Shown in pieces: positions 33,428 through 44,900 of a stretch of 64,000 nt of DNA (the first letter of the stretch is position 1; the number at the start of each line of letters is the position of its first letter). The position numbers were made by a program, and so were the translations under genes. The notes below the pieces were generated by a model. The model ran no database searches, was not told the DNA's origin, and saw only the letters and a program-made list of their open reading frames with translations. This DNA comes from Megaleporinus macrocephalus (Eukaryota; Chordata; Actinopteri; Characiformes; Anostomidae): assembly GCA_021613375.1 (NCBI GenBank), contig CM038704.1, positions 8,156,091-8,220,090 on the forward strand. Reading direction: 5' to 3'.

Positions 33428-34380
33428 AATTCAGTCTTATTGTTACAGGTGTATAAAATCAAGCAGCTAGCCATGCAGTTTGTCTTTAACCTTGATTTTA
33501 CATCATCAGCTGTGAGTGATATTATTTAAAAGTGGAAACGTTTAGAAGCCACAGAAACTAAGTCCTGAAGTGTCAGACCATGTAAAGTTACTGCACAAAG
33601 CAGCTCCATACAGGCTGGTTGGGTAAGCTTGGTGTGGAAGAACTTGACTGGCCCACACAGAGTCCTGACCTCAAGCCCATCCAACACCTTTTGGAAGAAC
33701 TACCACAGAGATTGTGAGCCTCTCGTCCAACATGAGTGCCTGACCTTACAAATGCTCGTCTGGATAAACAGGGCGAACGAACACTCCCACAGACGCTCCA
33801 AAATGTTGTAGCTTCCCAGAAGACTGGAAGCTGCTGTAGCTGGAGGACCAACTTCATATGGATTTAGAATGTAGTGTCATAAAAGATCCTGTAGAGGTGC
33901 CCTAATACTTTTGGCCATATAGTTTACTTTCAAGTCAACATTTTCACAATGCTGGGTTGTTTTTTTCTTTTCTTCTCCTGTGTGCTTGGTAGGTATGTAC
34001 CTTAGCATCTTGAAATAATAATTTATGTGCTCATAATTTCTCACAAACTTTAGGACTAACTTGGCCAAAAATATTTTCTTGGAGCATCAAAACACCCTTT
34101 GTTTAAATGTTTCAATTAATTATATTGGAATTCTTTCACAACTCAATCTTGAGAAAGTACATTTTTATTTTAACTGTACTGAATAAAACTTTGTGAAACT
34201 AATAACGACACTAAATCAAATATAAGAAACATTATTTTCACATAGCAATTCAACACAGACTTACTCCTTAGGGACGATGAAAACCACTGATTATTTTTCT
34301 CCCCACAAGAAAAATAGGCTGAATAGAATAAAACTAACCTAGAGCTTAGATACCTAGTATCTTGTCTTAAAATCTCATTA

Positions 34381-34463
34381 GACATGACAGTAGCAGGAAA
34401 AACTCCCTTGAGAGGATGGGTTCTCCCTCTTACCAAGGGAGTTTTTCCTGCTACTGTCATGTC
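34381..34463. repeat. perfect 30-bp inverted repeat, 23-base spacer
   Basis: Arms 34381-34410 and 34434-34463 pair without a mismatch ('gacatgacagtagcaggaaa' at the left outer end). The spacer carries partly pairing 'gagga' and 'tccctct' words. The right arm runs on into 'ggcttgctct', part of a common fish repeat. The left arm therefore looks like an inverted duplicate of it. Confidence 0.92.
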
Positions 34464-34790
34464 TGGCTTGCTCTAGGGCTTTGGACCTGGATAAATTAAG
34501 TATTATGCAATGAATTTAATTAACAACAATGAAGTAACTGCAATCTCCCTTGGTACATCCATATATCTATTTATCTATCTATCTATCTAGACAGAAGCAG
34601 AAACCTATTCAAATATTGGGGTCTGATTGAAAACGCACCACAACACAGCAATATGACCATCACGTTCAAAAGTAATGAAACTGTGTTGTGAAAACCAGGT
34701 TCAGAGCCTGGAGAACCTGAGCGTTCAGGTATTTCACACAAACCGCTCTATAGTTTCTGAGGGATTTATGTGCTAATTAACTATTTACAC

Positions 34791-35232
34791 TAGGGCTGGG
34801 TATCGCCACTGACTTCCCGGATCGATTCGATCCCGATTCACAAGGTCCCGATTCAATTCGATTCAATTCAATATGGATTCATTTAGGGATATTTAGTTAC
34901 AGTAATATGTTTTGTTTGAATATGAAAAGTCATTTTCAGAGAACTAATGTGGTAAACGTACAAGGAACACTCAACCGTCATGGTTCCTGAATCCAAAATG
35001 TAGCCAGACATCTGTGTTTAAGTTCTGGGGCGCCTTGTGCTCCAGCCATGCTTAACTGATGTGCGCCCCCAGCCAGATCTCGTTGCACAAAAAACAATGG
35101 CTGATCACGAGAGACTTGGAATGCTGGAATGCTAATATTAAAGATCGATCTCAGGTTTGTACGAATTGATATCGTATTATTCAAATGAAGATCGATTTGA
35201 ATCGAAACATCGATTTTTTAAACACACCCCTA
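34791..35232 (+). mobile_element. 442-bp hAT-type MITE with exact 8-bp target duplication
   Basis: Starts TAGGGCTGGGTAT and ends AAACACACCCCTA (inverted TAGGGGTGTGTTT). It is flanked by atttacac on both sides (34783-34790 and 35233-35240). The interior is rich in 'gattcgatt' words. No transposase is present. The termini and 8-bp duplication fit hAT. Confidence 0.9.
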
Positions 35233-35371
35233 ATTTACACAACACAAACATCTCGCAAGCGCTCAGTGACGAATGGTGGAGCTTCATTTTACCTCCAAAA
35301 CCAGCCCAAACAAACGGGCAACAGTTTAAACAGATCACATCCAACGACGCTTAACTGTTTTGTTCAGATAA

Positions 35372-35377
35372 TTTATT
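35372..35377 (-). terminator. cyc1: cyc1 polyadenylation signal AATAAA
   Basis: The minus strand reads AATAAA about 180 bases past the stop codon. This implies a short 3' UTR ending near 35355. Confidence 0.75.
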
Positions 35378-35553
35378 TTTTATACAGTAAAACAAAAATA
35401 CACGTAGGAGTTAGCGGCCGCTCTCCGAGACAGAAACGGAACGCTGTTTGACAAAATGTCCTGCTGACAGATTCGGGCAACCTTGATACTCTGTGCACGT
35501 TGGATTTGTCGACCGTGGTGAAGACAACTGAGGCTGAAGGCATCTGAGCAGCT

Positions 35554-35658
35554 TTACTTGGGAGGCCTGTAGGCGATCTTCCTGCTCTTCAGCACTGACC
35601 ACCTGTGTCTCTTCAGATAGTAGACCAGAGGCAGGATGATGGCGGAACCCAGCAGCAA
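35554..35658 (-). CDS. cyc1: cyc1 exon 7, membrane anchor and C-terminus (residues 274-307)
   Basis: Encodes [20 protein letters not shown] and [13 protein letters not shown], then TAA. A hydrophobic anchor is followed by a basic matrix-facing tail. Confidence 0.97.
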   Translation of the reverse strand: MLLGSAIILPLVYYLKRHRWSVLKSRKIAYRPPK

Positions 35659-35884
35659 CTGGAAAAGAAAAGGAGAATCAGTTCCAGGCAGAGAGAAAGC
35701 ATACAGTTTACTACAAGTTTCTTTGGTACATGCTAATTTATTGCACCAATAATGTGTTTTTATTTTCATTTGATGTTTATTATCTAGCCTAATAGTCATC
35801 TTCATCTACATCATCTGATTCTTATCTTATTCTTATTCATCTTACTGTCTTAACAAAGCCTTTTTAATGCATGTGTAAATCTGG

Positions 35885-35918
<34 letters not shown>

Positions 35919-38900
35919 TTAATGTTTCTTACATTCTTTTCTTGCTGGGGCTTTGTGTGTTAATCTGGAAATTCATGAGATGAGGAATTAATAATAAAAA
36001 TAATAATTGGAAACAAACCTTCAGTCCCATTCTTTTCCGCTGATCGTGCTCCGGCTCAGCAGCCCACCTCAGGAACGTGCAGACGTCTTTGGCCACCTGA
36101 CTCATGGTGGCAGGGGTTCCTGCGGAGGAGGTGAACAGATGATATCACGTACCTGAAGATGTAGCTCAAATAATAACTAAAACAATAACAATAATAATAA
36201 TTACACAATTAGGATGATGCTAACTCAGTGCACCAAACTAACAATTCTTAAAAACTATTGTTAATCAAATTTCGACCACAAACATGACTGTAATATTCAT
36301 TTACCTGCATGTAAAGTAGGGTTTCACCTGACGATTACTCTAACAATTCTTTTTTCGATTAGTCAATTAATCTAACAACTAATTTTTAGATTACTTTAAT
36401 GAGAGTGTGCTAGGAATTAAAATTGTTATTATTTTGTTATGGATTTGTAACCAATGATTTTGCGCTCAGAGGGAAAACACATGGCCATTCTAGACTTCAT
36501 GTATTAAACTAACTGGACTTTTAGAGGCACAAATGACACGTAGCCAACACGCCTCACACACAAGAAATCAGTTTGTGGACAGTATTTTTTGGCAGAGAGT
36601 CGTTTGAGAAACAGCTACGTGTGTTTTAAAGCTGCCGCGGTATCTAGAACAGTTTTAGGTTCTACACTGGATGATTAAGAAGCGGTTAGCAATGCGACTT
36701 TAAGTGGCTCTACTGAAAGAAACATGTTACACGTGTTAATAATCTTAAAATAATCTGCTAAGATTAGATAAACAGGTAAACAGGTGCTGTCCTGCTGCTG
36801 TGTTGATGAAGCTCTACGGGATGTTTGAGCTTCAAGGTCTCGTGTATAGCAGTTGTACTGTTGTGATCATCTCCACTGTGCAGAGCTGACAGAGCACCAC
36901 ACTGTTGTGTTTGTGTGAAACACTCACACAAGCTGCAGCTTGCACTCCGGATAAATCCATGCTTTCAGTAGAAGTGACTAACTTTGCCTCACCACAGCCC
37001 AAATGTAAAGTCCTTTGTAATATTGCCCTCAAGCGTAAAAGCATCATGCTAACTTCTGTTAGCACATGAATGGGAAGTACTATGTGATATTAGCATTTAA
37101 CTCATTTTAATCACAAAGTTAATCTAAACATGGACAATAAGAAAATCACAGTGACCGCTTTTTAACTGTTCAACCGCTCTCACCCAGTGCTTGTTCTGTG
37201 ATTATCCAACAATGTCTCACAGAATTTGAGCATTTATCCCTTTCAGAGATAATTACATTCCAAAATGATCTTGTTCTATTTTTTAGATAGATAGATAGAT
37301 AGATAGATAGATTAGATAGATTAGATAGATAGATCTTTATTGATCCCTTTGGGAGGGTTGCCTCAGGGAAATTAAGATTTCAGTAGCATCATCACAGTAA
37401 ACACACAAGACACATATGAAAGGAATATAAATTAAGAAATCCAATGTACAAAATAAAGAAAAAAAATCAAACTGCGGAGGTATTGCACACTATTATTGCG
37501 TTTGTTTAATGTTAACTAATGTTATTGCACTTAGTCCGGTTGTGTTATTATCAGTCTACTGCTCCATCCTATCCTCTGTCCTCCTGTGGTCTGCATTTTA
37601 TTCTAAAGGTAAGCATAAATGCTTCATTGAGTTAGGGGTGCGCCGATAAGACACTCAGTATTGCTTTCAGCCCATTACCGGTAAAGACATTGGACCAGAT
37701 CGGAAGAAACATAAGGTATAATTCACAATGATCCTGTGATGCCCAGGCCTCTTGCTAGGCCATCCCAACCCACCAGGGGGAGCAAGAGAGCTTCATCAGA
37801 GTGATAGGGAGTGACTGTCAGCTATGCTGATACGTTTATGGTGCTGTTTCTCAGGATCTAACCAGTACTCTCAGGTATTACTCTCTCGAGTTCAGTGACA
37901 CTCACTTAAATTAAAAAACTACTTCACCCCGGTCTGCGCTAGAAAATAAAAGCCCAGCAATTAAAAGAATCTTTATAAAGGAACGTTTTTTCCTCCTTTC
38001 CATACAAACCTTTGTCGGCCATGCTGCCAACAACTCATCAGAGCTGCTCTGTCCTGCACAGGGGTCTTTTAGCCCTGCATGCTGCTCCTCCCAAACTTAT
38101 TTTTCACTGTGTTTTATAGAGTGACTAAAGATTAGTGTGTTTACTTTTCCAGGACCTTCTCAGTAAAGGAATCCCATTAACGGAACTATCATTTTTTAAC
38201 CTTTGGGTGGCCATTCACTGGCTTGAGATGTCTTCGTGCAGTGCGAGCGCTTGAGAAAACCCCCAAATGTGAGTCTCATGTTTGATGGACAGCATCTCAT
38301 AACTATGACTTACTATCTTATAATGACTTAGCATCTGAATGTTTCACCATCATAACTCACCATCGTCAAACTCGAGCACCTCGTTATAGATGGGCGGAGC
38401 CATACCAATAGCCTGACCAGGGAAGTAGGGATTGTAGTAAAGACCCTCCCTCACATCCACGCCTGCTGGAGGATCACAGTAACCAGTCAGCAGTGAGAAC
38501 ACATAGTCCTCTCCTCCATGCCTGAGAGAGAGACAGAGAGAGACAGAGAGAGATTACTAAACTGAATGTGTTGCCATAATGAGTAATGAAAGCTAAAGCT
38601 AAACACAACTGATATACATACACACATAATATACACACACACTTTATGATAGCAATATTGAACTCAGGTATTTTTTTTTTTAAATTTATTAGAGATGGAC
38701 TGATCAACGTTTCTAAAGCCGATTCGGATCGAGGGCGGGGTATATGCCACAGCGGGGCTACATGTAGTTATTAGCGCAAGCAAGTCATGAAACATGGTCT
38801 AAACTGGTTTATTACCATTTTTAACAAGCTTGTGTGAAACAGCATAATATTTATAACTAAATTAACAGTAAATAACAAAGAAATCATACAAATATCACCA

Positions 38901-41900
38901 ATACTGCAATCATTACATTTAGACCCTTAATTTAAAACTAAACAAGTTAATTAAATAAATGCAGTAAAAACTGCAGTCATTAAACACAGACTCTGTTATT
39001 TTACAGGACAATCTGTAATTATTAAATGTAGATCTTGAATTGCTGCTGCTGTTCTGTTCGTACCGGTCAGATCTGGTCTGCACAGTGTTCTGGGTTGTTT
39101 GTTTTGTGCTAGCTGCGCGTGCTAGCTCTGCTGTTTACTCACTGTATTCAGCCGCACAGCGTACTCTGAAGTGTTGTATCAGATTAGTAGTGTTAAATGT
39201 CTTGTTTTGGTTCCTCAACGAGACACGCTGATTTTACACATTTTAAAAACATCCTGGAGGAGTCTGCGTCACATACAGTAAAGAACTGGATATATTGGAT
39301 ATCGGCCGATCACAGATCGCATATTTTAATTAAAAATTGGCTGATACTGAAACATAGCTGATCGATCCTCCCATCTGTAATATATCTATGTGCTTCCTAA
39401 CAGAGGTCACTAATAGGTGGACCGCGGTCCGGACCCAGACGTTGTCTAATGCTGAAGCCAATCGCAGCATCATCAGGCGTAGGTGGGGTACACCATGGCC
39501 AGGCGGCCTGTCCGTCGCATGGCCAACATTCTCACACACAGGCAGTTTAGAGTGAGTGATCAACCTAACATGCATGCGTTTGGACTGTGGGAGGAAACCG
39601 GAGTACCCAGAGGAAACCAGCTCAAACACGGGGAGAACATACACACTCCACACAGAACGTTCTGGATATCTTATATCTGTGTGAGAATGATCCTAACACA
39701 ATTTCAGACCAGATTTAAAGCCCTGGCTGGACAACCAAGAGGTCACTTCTCTCTAAACAAGAGAAAGTGTGGAGGAATACAAGAGGGAATACAATTCAGT
39801 TAACAAGACTAAACATTTTATTTCCCTTTTTTATTATAAATAAGCACTTTATGATCAACTTTTTTTAAATGTAGCCCTAGTTTTTACTTAAAATGATAAA
39901 AGCATTTATTCAGTTCAGCATTTAAATAGTAAATATACTGAAATATACTGAACGGTATGTGTGGTGTGTTGGTGTTTCAGTAGCTGATGGTATAAGATGC
40001 TGATACTAGACTACTTCAGTAAACAGGATACGCCACTGAATCAGAACACACGTTAGAAATGATGATGGTCCGGACCTTGACCTGAGGAAAACTCCTCTAA
40101 CTGGACCCTACTGACTAATTAAATACACCTGCTCTATAACTTTAGAGGTCTGCAGGCTATACAGATCCAATCAACCATTCTAGCTAATTTTCTCATGGCA
40201 GCATGAGAAGAAGTCACACTGTAACATATGATCTTCTTCTATAGCTCAATATTTATTCAGTAATATATAAAATTATTGCTGAAGTTAACCTATTGGTAAT
40301 ATTTATAAATAGGTAGCCCACTGAAGCGTTATGACACATTGTATATTAGATGTGGCTACACATTTAAAGATGTTGGATTTATTCTCATTTTCTAGTGAAT
40401 GCCAAACAAGTAATCAGACCACGCAAGACCTAAACAAAGGACGGGTGTCATCAAAACACCAGAGTGAAGGTTACCTGGCATTGACGATGTAGCTGAGGTC
40501 GGGGGGCAGAGCTCCGTTGTTAGCAGCGCGGGCAGCCTCAGGATTGGAGTACGGTTTCGGGAAGTAATCGGAAGGCTTTCCAGGACGGGTGAACATCTCT
40601 CCGGAGTCATCAGGACCATCAACAACTTCAATCTGAAAATGTTAAAATACACATCTATTACTAGACAGGTCCTGGAACAGCACATGACCACGCGAGCTCT
40701 CGCTGTGGCTATATCTACGTACGTTTCTATTGCTGACCTCACGTACTTGAGTATGTTCATTCTGATGGATTACAACATTCAACGTCCTCAGGAGGGCAGC
40801 GTGTCTTCTACTGGTTTCATATTGTACAGAGCAACGAAGCGAAAAAGTCAAGTTAATAATTTATAGAAATAATCTTCAGTTGCAGCCCCACTCTATAATA
40901 TTCTATAAAGAGCATTGCGTTTCTTATTTTAATCAACCAGCCAGACACTGCACATCTGAAGACATACAGCTTGTTAAAATATCAGCTTTAAATTTGAAAA
41001 CACAGTATGGATGTTTCAGATAGGTCTGTGCCCTGCGTTAACATGGTAACAGCCCTATAAATCTGATGCTCATTTATTCATTTATCTCATACAAATCACA
41101 GAAATATAAACATTACTGAACTGGTGCATGCTAGGGGTGTAAGAAAATGTTGAAATATTGAAAATTGGGATATTATGTTTTGTGATACTGTATCGATTCT
41201 CAAAAACACAGTATTAATACATAGATTCCTGGCAGACAGTGAATCATTGTGTCTTGTGTTTAAACCTCTGACCACTAGATGGCAGTGTTGTAATCCATTT
41301 TCAGCTCCACTCCAACATTAACAAGCAGCACAAGGGCACAATTCTATTGTAAACATATATCACGTTGCTTACAGTATTACAGTATATCACGATATATTGA
41401 GTTAAGACCGCTGTATGCCTGTGATGCCTATTGTATCGTCAGGTCTTTGCCAATACACAGCCCTAGTGAACGCTAGGCGACGCAATATCCTGAATCAGGG
41501 TACCAAACTAAAACGATTCAAGTCGGATTTCCTCCTTACAAAGGTCCAGATAAACGAACACGTGAACGTCAATGACAGTGACCTTTACACGCTAAAGCAT
41601 TAATGAAAAGTCAAATTAATTAAATAACATAATACATAAGGCATGTCCCATCCAGATAAGATGAGAGAACCTGCCCCAGGTGGAGGAGCCCAAAATAGAG
41701 CCACTACTCCTCCACACCGAGAGGAGCCAAACGAGGTGGCTCGGATCTAATCTGGAAGTTTACCAGGCACAGCCAACTGGGACGAGACCCAGAGGTCATC
41801 CTAGGACCCGCTGGAGGGATTATATCTCCAAGCTGACCTGAGAACGGTTTCGGATTCCCCAAAACAAACTGAAGGAAGTTGTGAAGGACAGGGTTGCCTG

Positions 41901-44900
41901 GGTCTGCTTTCCTTAATGCAACCGCAACCGCAACCCTAGCTGGACTAGGTGGTATAAGATGGTGAAAATGAGCAATACATTTTTTTGGGGGACCGGAAAA
42001 GACCCCATCCGTGTGCTAAAGTCTACTCTCTGTGAGGGTATAAACTGACCTTAACAGTACGATTACAAAGAATCTCATTACCTCCTCAGCTAATGCTTTG
42101 ACCTCTTCCTCTGTGTGCGACACTCCCACCAGGTTACGGAAGGCCAGGTACTCCATACTGTGGCATGCCGCGCACACCTGCTTGTAGACCTGATACCCAC
42201 GGCGGATACTGAGGAGAGAAAAGAAGAATGTACATCAATAATGTACATTAATTCACAGGTAAAATGTATAGTCTTCATTACAAGGAGCTGTAAATCAGGT
42301 GAGAACATCAGTTCTTCCATAGTCATCTGAACTGACTGAACTGCCATATACTTGACTTATTAAACTACTGATATTTTCTTTTTAAATCTGTATGAACATC
42401 CTACACAACAGATGTTTAATAGCAAAATGATGTTTCCAAATAAAAGCTATCAGGTTTCACACCAGAGTTTGGGTTTTTCTGATCACCATAGTGGTTAAAA
42501 GTGAGCACATTACACTCGTGGTTTATTTAAAATTCATTTGCCATCAATTAAGAAAAAAAACTATGATAGTTGTCTATTTAAAAATCCCACAATTCATGTA
42601 AAATAAGATAAAAGAATATGGGATGAAAGACATTGCCCTTGCTAATGACAGGACAGCGGATCGGGGCAAACTAAGCAGAGTTCACTTAGAAGCAAACACA
42701 CAAGCCAGAGCAGAACTTAACCGTTCAGGGTTTATACTAGGGACGAATCACATCATCAGAATATTTGGAAATGAACAGAATTGATATTCGCCTTCCTGCA
42801 AATTAGGTTTATTGTTAATTGTTTATATCATTAAGTACCACGCAAATCTTAACACACCACAGAAACAAAAACTGTAAGCAGTAGCGCTAATGTGAATGAG
42901 AGTCCTGCACCAAAACCAAGCCAATCAACTGATGTTAACCAGACGATGCTGCCCCAGCAGTCCTGTTTGATGTGGATTACATCATAAATAATAATAATAA
43001 TCAACTTCAGATGGAATCAACCACTTCATATGGCAGACATGGACCAATACACACAGCTCATGCTGCCATCCAGCGTCTACCACTGCAAGCCGCCAGAAAG
43101 AGTGTTTTTTTAAGCCAAGACTCCTCAAACAGCTTTGATTTAATGGAAGCATGGATTAATAGGCTGGTGGAGAAGATGTAAAGCCTGGCAACTTTATACT
43201 GAAATGTAATTCAGTATAATTAGTGTAAATACAAAATGTTAAAGGTTACAGTTATCTTCCTACCACAGTGTTAAGTTTACTTTCAAATTAGAGTTGGTTT
43301 TATTTAACAGTTCCACAGTTTGCGGCTTTAAATCCAAATAGAGAGGACTAATTATGCGGCTGATCAACTATTGATGAAATCCCTGATATGCTCATAAAAG
43401 TATACTGTTTATCAGTGATGAAAATGATCATAATAATGATCAAATACTGTCATACTGCTCACCTCTAGTTAACTTACTGTGGTAGGAAAGAGGAGAAAGA
43501 AATCATTCTTTTGTAAATGGTAAATAAAAATGAAAAAAAAAAAAAATTAAAAATCTAATTTGACTGACATGCCTATCCTCGCTTAATACCTGTCAAAATG
43601 GATCAAACTAAAGAAGAAAGGTTGACAGGTCAGCATGCAACAGGAGAGAAATGACAATGAAAGACGTTTTAAGGGTGGGCTGCAAGTCTGTGCTCGTGTC
43701 AGCGGCGTACCTGGCGTGGTCAAGGGCGGAAAGCATGCCGTTATGGGTCCAGGGGTAAGAGGGAGGGTGCAGCTCCAGATCTGAAGCCTTCACAGACTGG
43801 TGGAGCATTAGAGCCAGTCCTGCCCCTCCTGTGGTCAAAACCCCCAGCGTGGTCAGGGCTACCTTCCTTCCTTTAGGCAGGCTGGCAAATGACATGTTGG
43901 CCTGGAAGACAAAACATGATGCACATGAGGTCAGTGACGTTTCCTAAGCAATCATAAAATACAAAATGGCATAAAAGTGAGGACTCGCTGGCAGCCAGTA
44001 GGCCATGAGGTTCAATTCAACAAGACATTTATCCAGAAACACACTCCGAGGACAAAAGTACTGGGACAGCTACAGGAGCTTGTATGGTTTCCACTGTAGC
44101 TGGACGCTTTCTATAAGGAAGTCTGTGAGGAGTTTTTGCATTTGCAAGGTAAGACGCTGATGTTAGACGAGCTCACAATCTCTATTCTAGTTCATCCCAA
44201 AGGGTGTTCGATGGACCAGCACTCTGTACAGGTCTGTCAAGTTCATCCACACCAAACTCACCCAACCAGCTTCATGGACGCTGCCTTGTGCACTGGGACA
44301 GAAAGTCATGCTGGAACAGAGCAGGACCACTTCCCCAAACTGTTCCCACAACAAAGGTACACAGTTGTCCAAAATGTCTTGAAGCATTAAGATTTCCTCT
44401 CACTGGAACTAAGGGTCCTCTGCCCACCCCTAAATAACAACCAAATAGCATCATCCCTCCCCCTCCAAACTTTACAGTCGGCACAGTACAGTCAGGCTGG
44501 TAACATTCTCACGGCGTTCACCCAAATCCAGATAGACAAGCATGATTGGTCACTCCACAGAACGTGTCCAGAGATCAGTGGTGGCCATTACACCAGTCTA
44601 TCCAGCCAACGCTCAGCATTGTGCTTGAAGAAGCCCAGCCATGAAGCTCCACAGTGTTTCTGCTGATGTTGATGCCAGAGGAGGTTTAGAACTTCCCAGT
44701 TATTGACCAGCAGTGTTGGCGACTTTTACACACTCTCAGCACTCGGCGACCCCACTCTGTAACTTTACATGGTCCGACACTTCGCGCCAGAGTTCTTGTG
44801 GTTCCTAAATGTTTCCACTTTTTTAATAATATCACTCACAGCTGATGGTGGAAAACCTAGGAGGAAGAAATTTCACAAACTGACAGCAGCATCCTATTAC

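Larger units (their letters stand above)
32217..33925 (+). mobile_element. second Tc1-like remnant, split by a Rex1-like LINE
   Basis: A 5' terminal block at 32217-32274 ('ggacaatagtattgga', 'tcttaatcactgaattca') is continued at 33428 ('cagtcttattgttacaggtg') after the LINE. At about 33645 it reads DWPTQSPDLKPIQHLLEELP, the Tc1 catalytic-domain signature (D34D/E end region), with in-frame stops nearby. It ends at the terminal sequence 'aatacttttggccatatag' near 33905. Confidence 0.75.

Noticed and set aside
33588..33857. 89-codon minus-strand and 60-codon plus-strand frames
   Set aside because: Both are out-of-frame readings of a decayed Tc1 transposase.
42972..43181. 69-codon frame in cyc1 intron 2
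   Set aside because: Flanking cyc1 exons join in frame without it and it matches nothing known.
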